The notes under the pieces are model-generated. The model ran no database searches, was not told the origin of the DNA, and was given only the letters and a program-made list of their open reading frames with translations. From positions 1 through 38,372 of the forward strand of contig CAYZGK010000016.1 of assembly GCA_964478025.1 (NCBI GenBank): a stretch of 38,372 nucleotides of DNA, written 5' to 3'. Source of the DNA: UBA3700 sp964478025 (GTDB taxonomy: Bacteria > Bacillota > Clostridia > Christensenellales > UBA3700). Both the position numbers and the translations under genes were made by a program. Shown piece by piece: positions 16,488 to 25,367 of the stretch. How positions within the stretch are numbered: the stretch's first letter is position 1; each line of letters opens with the position of its first letter.

Positions 16488-17127
16488 TTTTAAATTGTCT
16501 CCATCAGTTTTATCAGTAGATATAGATAAAATTGGTGATGCTGTAAAAAACTTAGAAAAATTTGGTGCTGATTATATTCATTGTGATTGTTTAGATGGGG
16601 TTTTTGCACCAAATACTTCAGATGGAATTAGAATGGTAAAAATTTGCAAAGCAAATTCAAATTTACCACTTGATGTACATCTTATGATTATGAATCCAGA
16701 TAGATACATAAAAGACTATGTAGATGCGGGAGCCGATATAATAACATTCCATGAATCAGCATGCACAAAAACTGCTGAAACATTAGATTTAATCCATTCT
16801 TTCGGCAAAAAAGCTGGACTTGTTTTGAATCCTGATGTTCCAACAAATACTGTAATTCCTTACTTAGATAAAGTAGATGTTATAATGCTTATGGGAGTAT
16901 TCCCAGGATTTAGTGGACAAAAATTCATTGAATCAGTTTTAGATAAGGTGACAGAACTTAAGGAAATTACTAAAGGCAGAAATATATTAATTGAACTTGA
17001 TGGTGGGGTTAAAGCTACAAATGTTAGAACAATTGTAGAAAGAGGAGTAGATATTTGTGTAGGTGGCTCATCTGTATTTAACGCTAGCTCAATTGAAGAG
17101 GGAATAAAAGCCTTAAAGAACGCATAA
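16480..17127 (+). CDS. rpe: Ribulose-phosphate 3-epimerase
   Basis: Interconverts ribulose-5-P and xylulose-5-P in the pentose phosphate pathway. TIM-barrel motifs are SPSVLSVDI at the N-terminus, HCDCLDGVFAPN (metal and catalytic Asp region), DVHLMI, TFHES, GVFPGFSGQKF (the phosphate loop, usually VNPGFGGQ) and IELDGGV with the second catalytic Asp. The length of 215 is typical. Its ATG overlaps the rsgA 3' end by 8 bases. It ends the yicC operon and is followed by a terminator. Confidence 0.96.
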   Translation: MINFKLSPSVLSVDIDKIGDAVKNLEKFGADYIHCDCLDGVFAPNTSDGIRMVKICKANSNLPLDVHLMIMNPDRYIKDYVDAGADIITFHESACTKTAETLDLIHSFGKKAGLVLNPDVPTNTVIPYLDKVDVIMLMGVFPGFSGQKFIESVLDKVTELKEITKGRNILIELDGGVKATNVRTIVERGVDICVGGSSVFNASSIEEGIKALKNA

Positions 17128-17152
17128 ATACTGAAAAATAAACAAAAAAATA

Positions 17153-17183
17153 GGACATCAAATTGATGTCCTTAATTTTTTTT
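17153..17183. terminator. Bidirectional rho-independent terminator between rpe and rpmB
   Basis: GGACATCA (17153-17160) pairs with TGATGTCC (17164-17171) over an AAT loop and is followed by TTAATTTTTTTT. An A-run (AAAAAAA, just upstream) supplies the U-run for the opposite strand. It lies between the convergent rpe and rpmB ends. Confidence 0.85.
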
Positions 17184-17196
17184 GTAACAGTATCAA

Positions 17197-17385
17197 TTAC
17201 GCACGGCTATCTAATTTCTTTAGACACTTTGTGCAAACATAAGCTTTCTCAGTTGCTCCGTTCTCGTTAACTAATTTAACCTTTTGAACATTAGCACCCC
17301 AAGATCTTCTTGTTTTTCTATTTGAGTGACTTACGCTATTTCCAGATAATTGTCCTTTGCCACAAATTGTACATACTCTAGACAT
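17197..17385 (-). CDS. rpmB: 50S ribosomal protein L28
   Basis: L28 is a 62-residue large-subunit protein. The start chosen is the ATG giving MSRVCTICG, because a GGAGGT lies 7 bases upstream; an upstream in-frame ATG at 17406 would add seven residues and overrun that site. The family's NSVSHSNRKTRRSW segment is present. Two CxxC pairs (CTIC and CTKC) make it the zinc-binding form. It is monocistronic and divergent from asp23, and in Firmicutes rpmB is commonly found next to asp23-fakA as here. Confidence 0.96.
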   Translation of the reverse strand: MSRVCTICGKGQLSGNSVSHSNRKTRRSWGANVQKVKLVNENGATEKAYVCTKCLKKLDSRA

Positions 17386-17418
17386 AATCAATACCTCCAT
17401 TCGCAATATTGCTTTGAT

Positions 17419-17447
17419 ATAATAACAAATAAAAAAAAAGAACGCAA
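17419..17447 (-). promoter_or_regulatory. Promoter for rpmB
   Basis: On the minus strand TTGCGT (17447-17442) and TATTAT (17424-17419) are separated by 17 bases. Initiation near 17412 gives a leader of about 27 nt that includes the GGAGGT. The same -35 (TTGCGT) occurs in the promoter of the HPr-like gene. Confidence 0.6.
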
Positions 17448-17503
17448 CTAAAAAACCTATTAAAAACTAACTTTTTTGAAAAATTTACAAAAGGCAAAAA
17501 TAG

Positions 17504-17530
17504 TTGCCAAAAATCGTTTATTAATATAAT
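17504..17530 (+). promoter_or_regulatory. Promoter immediately upstream of asp23
   Basis: TTGCCA (17504-17509) and TATAAT (17525-17530) have a short 15-base spacer. The -10 ends only 10 bases before the asp23 ATG and no Shine-Dalgarno is present, so the message would have a leader of about 0-4 nt. Confidence 0.5.
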
Positions 17531-17540
17531 ATATAAATAT

Positions 17541-17891
17541 ATGGCTGTTAAGACTTCGAATTTTTATGGAAAATTAATTATTACAGATACTGCAATCGCA
17601 ATGACTGCATCACAAGCAGCACTTGATTGCTATGGAGTTATTGATTTAGTTTCTAGATCTATTACAGACAGCCTTAGCGAATTGTTTAATAAAAACGTCG
17701 TAGGTAAGGGCGTTAAGGTAGTAACAATTAGCAACAGAATAAACTTAGAATTATCCGTTATATTGAAGGAAGGAGTTAATATTTCTGCAGTTACAGAATC
17801 ACTTCAAAAATCCGTTAAATATAATGTAGAGACTTTTACAGGTATGCGTGTTAACAATGTAATTGTTAATGTTGTTGGTGTAAGAGTTTAG
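17541..17891 (+). CDS. Asp23/Gls24 family envelope stress response protein
   Basis: A 116-residue member of the Asp23/YloU family, small proteins that associate with the membrane and cell-envelope homeostasis in Firmicutes. The segment after the start (GKLIITDTAIAMTASQAAL) and the VVTISNRINLELSVIL strand region match the family, as does the C-terminal VIVNVVGVRV. It lies between rpmB (divergent) and fakA, the conserved YloU-YloV arrangement. The start lacks a Shine-Dalgarno, and a TATAAT lies 10 bases upstream, so the mRNA may be leaderless. Confidence 0.92.
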   Translation: MAVKTSNFYGKLIITDTAIAMTASQAALDCYGVIDLVSRSITDSLSELFNKNVVGKGVKVVTISNRINLELSVILKEGVNISAVTESLQKSVKYNVETFTGMRVNNVIVNVVGVRV

Positions 17892-17900
17892 GAGATTAAT

Positions 17901-19544
17901 ATGAAAATAATTGATAACGCCAAACTCGTTGAGATGTTTAAGGGCGGATATAAGAATCTTAAGGCAAACAAGGCTTATGTAGATTCATTAAACGTTTTCC
18001 CAGTTCCAGATGGTGATACTGGTTCTAATATGACACTTACAATGGCTTCTGCAATAAAAGAAGTAGAGGCTGTTACTTCTGAAGATAAATCAGATATATT
18101 AACTGCATTTGCTCGTGGAGCTTTAAGAGGCGCAAGAGGAAACTCTGGCGTTATTTTATCTCAAATAGTAAAAGGATTCACAACAGTATTAAATGATGAA
18201 AAAACAATTAATACAAAAGCATTTGCTAAAGCCTTTTTAAATGCAAGAGAAGTTGCTTACAATGCTGTAACTAAACCAAAGGAAGGTACAGTTTTAACAG
18301 TTATTAGATTTATGGCTGAAAATGCGCCTACAATCGCAAGTAAGACAACATCTATTGAAACTTTCTTTGATAACATTTTAAAGAAAGGTGACGAGATTCT
18401 TCAAAAGACTCCAGATATGCTTCCTGTATTAAAACAAGCAGGAGTTGTAGATGCCGGTGGTCGTGGTTTACTTTTTGTATTTGAAGGTTGGTTAAAAACT
18501 CTAAAGGGCGAGGAAATACCTGAGGAAGATACAAATCAAACTTTTGAAGTACCTGTTCCAACACTTGATGCTTTTGGTACATCAAGAGATGATGCTAATG
18601 ACTATGAAAATATTACTTTCCAATATTGTACAGAATATTTCGTAACTCATTTAAAGAAACATGTAACTGAGGAAGATATTGAAAAATTAAGAGAAAAATT
18701 AATGACAATTGGTGATTGCGTTATAGCAATTGGAGATATAAACTTCATAAAAGTTCACGTTCATACAAATCAACCAAACAAAGCTTTATATTGGGCTTTA
18801 CAATTAGGTGAGTTAGATAAAGTTAAAATTGAAAATATGATGGAGCAACATCGTCAAATAGTAGAAAAGAGAGAAGCAAACAAAAAAGCTGTAGGAATGA
18901 TCTCTGTTTGTGCTGGTGATGGACTTGCTGCAATATTTAAGGATTTAAAGGTTGATGAAATAATTGAAGGTGGTCAAACAATGAATCCTTCAATTGAAGA
19001 TATATCTAATGCTATTAATAAAGTTAATGCAGACTCTGTTATAATTCTTCCAAATAATGGTAATATTATTATGGCAGCAGAAAATGCAGCACAATTAATT
19101 GAAAATAAAAAATGTTTTGTAATTCCAACAAAAGAGGCAGCTCAAGGAATTAAGGCAGCATTTGCATTCGATCCAAATATATCTGCAGAAGAAAATGCAG
19201 TAGCAATGAAAGAAAGTTATGAAGAAACAAAATGTGGTGAAGTTACAACAGCAGTTAGAACAACATCGCTTGATGGTTTTGATATTCAAGAAGGCGATAT
19301 AATCGGTCTTGATGGAAAAGAAATTATTGCTAAGGGAGCAAATGTTGATGATGTTGTAAAAGACGTTGTTAAAAAATTAGTAGATAAGTTTAGTGAAGTT
19401 ATAACACTATATTATGGAGAAGGAGTTTCTAAAGAACAAGCAGAAGCTCTTGCTGCAGAATTAGAAGACGAATATGAAGATTTTGATGTAATTACATATT
19501 ATGGTGGTCAACCTCACTACCAATATTTAATTTCAGTTGAATAA
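17901..19544 (+). CDS. fakA: Fatty acid kinase subunit A / DAK2 domain protein (YloV)
   Basis: FakA phosphorylates fatty acids bound to FakB, for incorporation of exogenous fatty acids into phospholipid. The N-terminal DhaL-type kinase domain has the ATP/Mg motif NVFPVPDGDTGSNM (PVPDGDTGSN at residues 34-43) and the segments RGARGNSGVILSQ and VDAGGRGLLFVFEGW. The C-terminal half is the DegV-like/DAK1_2 domain with VISVCAGDG-like and PNNGNIIMAAENAAQL segments. The length of 547 residues is usual. TAGGAG precedes the ATG. Its neighbours asp23 and recG are the standard ones. No fakB is in the window. Confidence 0.93.
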   Translation: MKIIDNAKLVEMFKGGYKNLKANKAYVDSLNVFPVPDGDTGSNMTLTMASAIKEVEAVTSEDKSDILTAFARGALRGARGNSGVILSQIVKGFTTVLNDEKTINTKAFAKAFLNAREVAYNAVTKPKEGTVLTVIRFMAENAPTIASKTTSIETFFDNILKKGDEILQKTPDMLPVLKQAGVVDAGGRGLLFVFEGWLKTLKGEEIPEEDTNQTFEVPVPTLDAFGTSRDDANDYENITFQYCTEYFVTHLKKHVTEEDIEKLREKLMTIGDCVIAIGDINFIKVHVHTNQPNKALYWALQLGELDKVKIENMMEQHRQIVEKREANKKAVGMISVCAGDGLAAIFKDLKVDEIIEGGQTMNPSIEDISNAINKVNADSVIILPNNGNIIMAAENAAQLIENKKCFVIPTKEAAQGIKAAFAFDPNISAEENAVAMKESYEETKCGEVTTAVRTTSLDGFDIQEGDIIGLDGKEIIAKGANVDDVVKDVVKKLVDKFSEVITLYYGEGVSKEQAEALAAELEDEYEDFDVITYYGGQPHYQYLISVE

Positions 19545-19558
19545 CACATAGGTAGAAA

Positions 19559-21544
19559 ATGCAATTAAAAGATATTAAAGGGGTCGGTTCAAAGACCCTT
19601 TTAAAATTAGAAAAACTAGGAATCAAATCTATAGACGATTTGGTTCGTTTTCTTCCTAAAAAATACTGGGACATGACAAAGGAAGCCGACTTAGATCAAG
19701 CAGAGCATGGCGACTATGTTTTAATTAAAGGAAAAGTTTCAAAAAATTATAAAGTAGCAAGAATAAGACGTGGTTTTACTCTTTTTAAATGTAACATCCT
19801 ATCTAATGATAAAAAAGTAACAGTTGTATGGTATAACTTGCCATATGTTGGAAGCCAAATTGAAGAAGATAAAGAATATATATTTTGGGGAAAACTTTCA
19901 AAAAAAGATGGATTAAGTTTAAGCAATCCTAATTTTGAAAGTGTCGATAGCAACAAGCGTTTACAAGGAATTGTCCCTATATATCCAACAAAAGGGGAGA
20001 TAGGTCAACAACAAATTAGAAATTACATTCAAGAAGCTTTTTATTGTGATTTTAATTCACCAGTTGATGTATATTGTGATTTATCCTTAAAAGAAGCACT
20101 ATATAAAGTTCATTTTCCATTAGATATGGAAGATATGCGTATTGGAAAAAATAGATATAATTTAGAAGATTTAATTATCCAATACATTGCATATAGAATA
20201 AATAAAGATGTAGATAGCGATAATAAAATTAGAAAATATGGACAAAATATGTCAGTTATCGCTGATGATGTAAGGGCTCTTCCATATGAACTTACTGATT
20301 CTCAAAAGAAAGCTGTAAGAGAAATTTTACTTGATTTGAAAGGTGAAAAAAGAACAAATAGAATGCTACTTGGCGATGTAGGTTCAGGAAAAACTGTTGT
20401 TGCGCTTTTAGCTTCAATGTATGTTATAAAAAACGGATATCAAGTGGCAATTATGGTTCCTACTGAAATTCTTGCAAAACAACATTTTAAAACAGCAACA
20501 TCTCTTTTTGGACAAAAAATAAATATCGCACTTTTAACTAGCTCAACTATAGCTTCAGATAGAAAAAAGATTCTTCAAGATTTAAAGGATGGAAAAATAA
20601 ATTTAATTATTGGAACGCACTCCGTTTTAAATGATAAAGTTGAATTTAAAAATCTATCTTTTATAATCATCGATGAATTACATAGATTTGGAGTAAAACA
20701 AAAGGGAACACTTGAGGAAAAGACAAAAGCTTGTGATGTTTTATCTATGTCCGCAACTCCAATTCCAAGAGCTATAGCACTTACAATTTACGGAGATTTA
20801 TCTATATCTACATTAAAACAAAGACAAGGAGCCTCTAATGTCTCAACATTTATTATGGGAGATGAAAAATTAGAGGGCTTATATGGCTTTATAAAAGAAA
20901 GAGTACAATGTGGCGAGCAAGCATATATAGTTTGTCCTCTTGTTGTAGATAGTGAAGGAATAGAAGTATTTTCTGCAAAAGAATTATATAAGGAAGTTAT
21001 AAAGAAAGAGCTTTCAGATATAAATGTAGGACTTATCTATGGCTCAATGAAAGATAAAGATAAAAATGCAGTAATGCAGGCATTCTATAACAAAGAACTT
21101 GATGTATTAATTGCAACATCAGTTATAGAGGTTGGAATAGATTCTCAATATGCATCAATTATGGCCGTTTTAAACGCAGATAGATTTGGCCTTGCAACTT
21201 TGCATCAATTAAGAGGAAGAGTGGGCAGAAAATCTGGTTTAAAGAGTTATTGTTTTTTACATACTTCTAAATCTCAAGAAAATGAAAGATTAAAAGCTTT
21301 AAAGGACAATAAAGATGGTGATGCTATTGCTGAGTTTGATGCTTCAATTAGAGGTTATGGGGACTTTTTGGGAACAAGACAAAGTGGTGGCTCATTTAAA
21401 GGCGATGCAATTATAACTAAAAAAGTTATAGAGCAAAGTAAAGAAATTGCAGATAAATTACTTGCAAGTAAGGACTTTGATTTATCTATGCTTGTGAATA
21501 TTGATGAATATTTAGAGAAATTACAACAAATAAGTTTAAATTAG
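19559..21544 (+). CDS. recG: ATP-dependent DNA helicase RecG
   Basis: Remodels stalled forks and branch-migrates Holliday junctions. The N-terminal wedge/OB domain starts with LKDIKGVGSKTLLKLEKLGI and contains FLPKKYWD. The helicase core has the Walker A motif LGDVGSGKT near residue 272, MVPTEILAKQH, the DELHRFG box, MSATPIPRA, and VIEVGIDSQ and HQLRGRVGR (motifs V and VI). The C-terminal segment GYGDFLGTRQSGG matches the RecG C-terminal (TRG) region. The length of 661 residues is usual. Only a weak AGGT precedes the ATG. It follows fakA after 14 bases. Confidence 0.96.
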   Translation: MQLKDIKGVGSKTLLKLEKLGIKSIDDLVRFLPKKYWDMTKEADLDQAEHGDYVLIKGKVSKNYKVARIRRGFTLFKCNILSNDKKVTVVWYNLPYVGSQIEEDKEYIFWGKLSKKDGLSLSNPNFESVDSNKRLQGIVPIYPTKGEIGQQQIRNYIQEAFYCDFNSPVDVYCDLSLKEALYKVHFPLDMEDMRIGKNRYNLEDLIIQYIAYRINKDVDSDNKIRKYGQNMSVIADDVRALPYELTDSQKKAVREILLDLKGEKRTNRMLLGDVGSGKTVVALLASMYVIKNGYQVAIMVPTEILAKQHFKTATSLFGQKINIALLTSSTIASDRKKILQDLKDGKINLIIGTHSVLNDKVEFKNLSFIIIDELHRFGVKQKGTLEEKTKACDVLSMSATPIPRAIALTIYGDLSISTLKQRQGASNVSTFIMGDEKLEGLYGFIKERVQCGEQAYIVCPLVVDSEGIEVFSAKELYKEVIKKELSDINVGLIYGSMKDKDKNAVMQAFYNKELDVLIATSVIEVGIDSQYASIMAVLNADRFGLATLHQLRGRVGRKSGLKSYCFLHTSKSQENERLKALKDNKDGDAIAEFDASIRGYGDFLGTRQSGGSFKGDAIITKKVIEQSKEIADKLLASKDFDLSMLVNIDEYLEKLQQISLN

Positions 21545-21547
21545 AGT

Positions 21548-21553
21548 TATACT
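21548..21553 (+). promoter_or_regulatory. Possible -10 element directly upstream of uvrC
   Basis: TATACT lies just after the recG stop, 6 bases before the uvrC ATG, which has no Shine-Dalgarno. No good -35 stands at 16-18 bases. If used it would give a leaderless uvrC mRNA. A chance match in AT-rich DNA cannot be excluded. Confidence 0.3.
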
Positions 21554-21559
21554 AAAATT

Positions 21560-23386
21560 ATGAATTTAATTGAACAAAGATTAAAAGATTTACCACAAAA
21601 TCCTGGTGTATATATAATGAAGTCTCAAACGGGGCAAATATTATATATAGGCAAGGCACGAAATTTATTTAATAGAGTTCATCAATATTTTGGCAATAAT
21701 TCAAATAGAAGTGAAAAGGTTCTAAAATTAGTCTCAAAAGTTTATGATTTTGAATATATAATTACAAACAATGAAATAGAGGCTTTAGTTTTAGAAAATA
21801 ACCTAATAAAGAAGCATAAACCACCTTATAACATCTTACTTAAGGATGATAAAAATTATCCATTTATAAAGATAAATACAAAGAAAGATTTTCCAACAAT
21901 AGAGGTTGTAAGAAAATTAAAAAATGATGGATCAAAATATTTTGGCCCATATATGATAGGTGTTTCTTCAAAAGAAATTCTAGATTTAATTTATTCTGCG
22001 TTTCCTGTTCGCACATGTTCTTTAGACATGAACCATGTTCCAGCTTCTCATAGGCCCTGTTTAAATTACCATATAAAAAGATGCTTAGCTCCTTGTGCAA
22101 ACAAGGTAACTAAAGAGGATTATCAAAATATAATAAATCAGGTTGTAGACTTTTTAAGTGGTAATGATAAATCCATTTCAAAAATATTAAAAGAAAAAAT
22201 GAATAATTGTGCTGAAAATGAAGATTTTGAGATGGCCCTTTTTTACAAGAAAAAATTAGAAACTTTAGATAAATTAATTAGAAAGCAAGTAACAGCACTT
22301 CCAAAAGATTTAGACATGGATATCTTTGCAATTGCTTCAAACGGCTTAAATACAGTGGCTGCAGTTTTATTTGTAAGAGGAGGCAAACTTTTAGGATCAG
22401 ATAAACAAATTGTGTCTGATATGAGCTTAAGCGACGATATAGCATTATCTAATTTTATTGTTAGTTTTTATGACAAGGTAAACTATATTCCACAAGAGAT
22501 AGTTACATCTATACAAATAGATTCTTTAGATACAGTTGAAGAATACTTAACTGAGAAAAAAGGAAAGAAAGTAAGTATTGTTGTTCCACAACAAGGTGTT
22601 AGACATCAATTGTCTATAATTGCTCAAAATAATGCTTTAGATTATCTTGAAAAATCCCTAACTATTCAGGAAAGAAAAGACAATATGACAGTAGGTGGAG
22701 TAATTCAACTTCAAGAGTTTTTACATTTAAAAAATATGCCAATTAGAATGGAATGTTACGATATATCTCATGTTCAGGGAACTGATAAAGTAGCTTCAAT
22801 GGTTGTAACTATAAATGGGGATGCATATAAATCTCACTATAGAAAATTTAAAATAAAAACTGTTGAAGGTAATAACGATTTTGCATCCCTAGCAGAAACT
22901 TTAAAGAGGCGTTTAACAAGGCTTAAAGATGAAAATGAAACTGATGAAAGTTTTTCTTCTAAACCGGATTTACTTGTAATTGATGGTGGTAAAGGTCAAT
23001 TAAGCTCAGTGGTAGAGATAATGGAAGAGATGAACATAAACGATATAGAAGTTATATCTCTTGCAAAAAGAGAAGAGGAAGTATTTGTACCTCACAAGAG
23101 CGAGCCTTATGTACTACCAAAACATAGTTATGCTTTAAAGCTTTTACAAAGAATAAGAGATGAGGCTCATAGATTTGCAATTACTTTCCATAGAGAACAA
23201 AGAGGGAAAAGACAAACTCACTCTCAAATTAAAGATATTAAAGGCGTTGGAGAGAAGCGTTATAAGATTTTATTTGATAAGTTTAAAACTGTTGAAAACA
23301 TGAAAAATGCAACATTAAGTGAGCTTCAAAGTATAGAGGGAATAGATAATAAAACTGCTGAAAGTATTTATACATACTTTCATTGA
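21560..23386 (+). CDS. uvrC: Excinuclease ABC subunit C
   Basis: Makes both incisions in UvrABC nucleotide excision repair. The N-terminal GIY-YIG nuclease domain is at about residues 10-90 (PGVYIMK and ILYIGKARNL). A Cys-rich segment (PCLNYHIKRCLAPCANKV) and the UVR motif (EDFEMALFYKKKLE) follow. The RNase H-like second nuclease has CYDISHVQGT, VIDGGKGQL and DEAHRFAITFHR. A helix-hairpin-helix pair ends the protein. The length of 608 is usual. The stop codon is TGA, which also forms part of the TTGACA promoter of the next gene. The start lacks a Shine-Dalgarno. Confidence 0.97.
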   Translation: MNLIEQRLKDLPQNPGVYIMKSQTGQILYIGKARNLFNRVHQYFGNNSNRSEKVLKLVSKVYDFEYIITNNEIEALVLENNLIKKHKPPYNILLKDDKNYPFIKINTKKDFPTIEVVRKLKNDGSKYFGPYMIGVSSKEILDLIYSAFPVRTCSLDMNHVPASHRPCLNYHIKRCLAPCANKVTKEDYQNIINQVVDFLSGNDKSISKILKEKMNNCAENEDFEMALFYKKKLETLDKLIRKQVTALPKDLDMDIFAIASNGLNTVAAVLFVRGGKLLGSDKQIVSDMSLSDDIALSNFIVSFYDKVNYIPQEIVTSIQIDSLDTVEEYLTEKKGKKVSIVVPQQGVRHQLSIIAQNNALDYLEKSLTIQERKDNMTVGGVIQLQEFLHLKNMPIRMECYDISHVQGTDKVASMVVTINGDAYKSHYRKFKIKTVEGNNDFASLAETLKRRLTRLKDENETDESFSSKPDLLVIDGGKGQLSSVVEIMEEMNINDIEVISLAKREEEVFVPHKSEPYVLPKHSYALKLLQRIRDEAHRFAITFHREQRGKRQTHSQIKDIKGVGEKRYKILFDKFKTVENMKNATLSELQSIEGIDNKTAESIYTYFH

Positions 23387-23411
23387 CAATAATTTTTTTA
23401 ATAATTATTAT
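23383..23411 (+). promoter_or_regulatory. Consensus promoter for the HAD-hprK operon, overlapping the uvrC stop
   Basis: TTGACA (23383-23388) and TATTAT (23406-23411) are separated by 17 bases. The -35 overlaps the TGA stop of uvrC. The -10 ends 9 bases before the ATG of the HAD gene and no Shine-Dalgarno exists between them, so a leaderless transcript is expected. Confidence 0.7.
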
Positions 23412-23420
23412 TATTGTGTT

Positions 23421-24254
23421 ATGAAATACAAGGCAATTTTTTCAGACTACGATGGAACCTTAATAGGTGATGATTATATAGTATCTAAGGAAAACAAAGA
23501 TGCTATTAAAAGTTATGTAAAAAATGGCGGTAAATTCTTTATGTCTACAGGAAGAATTTTAAAATCTATTTATCCACACATCATGGAACTTGGTGTTGAT
23601 ACTGATATTGCAATTGTTTCTCAAGGTGCAGAAATTTATGATCTAAAGAATAAGAAGATGTTAAAACAAACTTTAGTTCAAATGCCACAACTTAAAAAGA
23701 TTAATGATTTTATAATTTCACAATTAGGTTTTGACGATAAACTTACACCTTTTATGTATATAAATGACGAAATTTATTTTATGGATAGAAATGAAGAATC
23801 TATAAAAATGTTTTGTGGTATTTTAAAAGTAGATGTGAATATAATAAAAACTGATTTATACGATTATGCTTTAGAAAGAAAAGCTTTGCCATCTAAGGTT
23901 CTTGTAATTGTAGATCCTAAGTATAGAGATACATTTATAAAAAATGGCAATAAACTTTTAGGTGATGAGGTTGTATTTTGTGCATCACGAGATTTTTTAA
24001 TAGAAATTATGCCTAAAGGTATAAACAAAGGTGAAGCTGTTAAGTATGTTTGTGAAAAATATGATATAATGCTTGATGATGTTATTTGTGTAGGTGATTC
24101 AGATAATGATTTATCTATGATAGAGATAGCAGGTTTAGGTGTAGCTACTGGCAATGCATATGATTCAGTAAAAAAGAAAGCAAAGTATATATCTACATCT
24201 TGCGAAAATTCAGCTCTTGCTGATGTAATAAATAAATTTTGTTTAGAGGAATAA
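23421..24254 (+). CDS. HAD family (Cof-type) phosphatase
   Basis: A 277-residue haloacid dehalogenase hydrolase of the Cof/IIB class, which dephosphorylates sugar phosphates or flavin-type substrates; the true substrate cannot be told from sequence. Motif I is FSDYDGTLIGDD with the nucleophile Asp. Motif II lies in FFMSTGR, motif III is the Lys of INKGEAVK, and motif IV is CVGDSDNDLSM. The alpha/beta cap inserted between motifs II and III defines class IIB. There is no Shine-Dalgarno, and a consensus promoter stands 9 bases upstream of the ATG. hprK follows after one base, so the two are co-transcribed. Confidence 0.9.
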   Translation: MKYKAIFSDYDGTLIGDDYIVSKENKDAIKSYVKNGGKFFMSTGRILKSIYPHIMELGVDTDIAIVSQGAEIYDLKNKKMLKQTLVQMPQLKKINDFIISQLGFDDKLTPFMYINDEIYFMDRNEESIKMFCGILKVDVNIIKTDLYDYALERKALPSKVLVIVDPKYRDTFIKNGNKLLGDEVVFCASRDFLIEIMPKGINKGEAVKYVCEKYDIMLDDVICVGDSDNDLSMIEIAGLGVATGNAYDSVKKKAKYISTSCENSALADVINKFCLEE

Positions 24255-24255
24255 A

Positions 24256-25191
24256 ATGTTAAACTTTGAAGATTTAGACCCAGTTAAAGTAAAAATAGAA
24301 GAGTTTTGCGAAAAGTGTAATGTTACGCTTATTCAAGCAGGTGCTCAAGATGAGGTTTCATTTAACTCAGTTTTAATTAATAGACCAGGTTTGTTTTTAG
24401 CCGGATTTAAAGATTATTTTGGTTATAATAGAATTCAATTAATTGGTAATGCTGAACATTATTATTTATTAACACTAGATGAAGAAAAAAGAAAAGAAGC
24501 TGTTTACTCATTCTTCTCTCAACAAATTCCTTGTGTTGTATACTCAAGAGGAATTCTACCAACAGAGTTAGAACTTGAGGCAGCAAAACATTATGGTATA
24601 GCCCTATTTGGTGGGGATAGAACAACAACATATCTTTCAAATAATATAGCAAACTATTTAGAGGAAATTTTGGCTCCTATGACTACAATTCATGGAACAC
24701 TTATGGATGTAGCAGGCGTTGGAGTATTAATTACTGGTGTTTCAGGTTTGGGTAAATCTGAAGCTGCGCTTGAACTTATACAAAGAGGACATAGAATGAT
24801 TTCCGATGATATTGTTATTGTTAAGAGAATATCTGATAAGGTAGTAGGTTCAGCTCCTGAAAAAACTAAATTTTTAATGGAAGTTAGAGGTTTAGGTATA
24901 ATCGATGTGGCTGCCATGTATGGTACCGGATCAGTTTTAAATGAAGAAGAAATAATGCTTATTGCAAACTTACAAAGTTGTGATAATATATTAGATTGTG
25001 ATAGATTAGGTAGTAAGATAGAATATCAAACAATATTAGATCTTAATATACCTAAGTATGATATCCCAGTTTTAGCAGGTAGAAGTATTGCAAACTTAAT
25101 TGAGGTTGCTGTTAAAAACTTCCGCCTAAAGAATATGGGACAGGATGCTTTTAAAACATTGATGGATAGGTCAGGATTAAAAAATGAATAA
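24256..25191 (+). CDS. hprK: HPr kinase/phosphorylase
   Basis: Phosphorylates and dephosphorylates Ser46 of HPr (or Crh), the main switch of carbon catabolite repression in Firmicutes. The N-terminal domain spans about residues 1-130. The P-loop GVSGLGKS is at residues 161-168 of the C-terminal kinase domain, followed by RGHRMISDDIV. The family signature is MEVRGLGIIDV. The length of 311 is usual. It overlaps the next small gene by 8 bases. A possible substrate, an HPr-like protein that keeps the Ser46 motif but not His15, is encoded about 1.5 kb downstream on the other strand. Confidence 0.96.
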   Translation: MLNFEDLDPVKVKIEEFCEKCNVTLIQAGAQDEVSFNSVLINRPGLFLAGFKDYFGYNRIQLIGNAEHYYLLTLDEEKRKEAVYSFFSQQIPCVVYSRGILPTELELEAAKHYGIALFGGDRTTTYLSNNIANYLEEILAPMTTIHGTLMDVAGVGVLITGVSGLGKSEAALELIQRGHRMISDDIVIVKRISDKVVGSAPEKTKFLMEVRGLGIIDVAAMYGTGSVLNEEEIMLIANLQSCDNILDCDRLGSKIEYQTILDLNIPKYDIPVLAGRSIANLIEVAVKNFRLKNMGQDAFKTLMDRSGLKNE

Positions 25192-25366
25192 TTGGGAATT
25201 AATGAAATTAGCAGAAAAATATGATGAAGATGTTGAAGCAATTTTAGAAGAAGAACAAGGCGTTGATGAGGCTATTCGTAAAACTGAAACTCCAGCAGAA
25301 AAATTTAAAAGAGAATATAAAGAGTTTTATACAGATATAAAATTGTCAATAAAGGAAGATTGGTAA
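25184..25366 (+). CDS. Small acidic protein of unknown function
   Basis: A 60-residue protein with no family I recognise. It is rich in Glu, Asp and Lys and predicted almost wholly helical, with no membrane segment or cysteine. The start overlaps the hprK 3' end by 8 bases, and an AGG in hprK can act as ribosome binding site. It ends one base before the next gene, so it sits tightly inside an operon. This supports it being translated, but its role is unknown. Confidence 0.65.
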   Translation: MNNWELMKLAEKYDEDVEAILEEEQGVDEAIRKTETPAEKFKREYKEFYTDIKLSIKEDW

Positions 25367-25367
25367 T

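Noticed and set aside
9780..23386. TGA reassigned as Trp, as in some AT-rich Firmicutes-like lineages
   Set aside because: coaBC and uvrC end at TGA at the expected family length, and Trp positions in rpoD, dnaG and ligA use TGG.
24690..24917. Minus-strand open frame inside hprK
   Set aside because: A shadow of the conserved P-loop and signature region of hprK, with no ribosome binding site.
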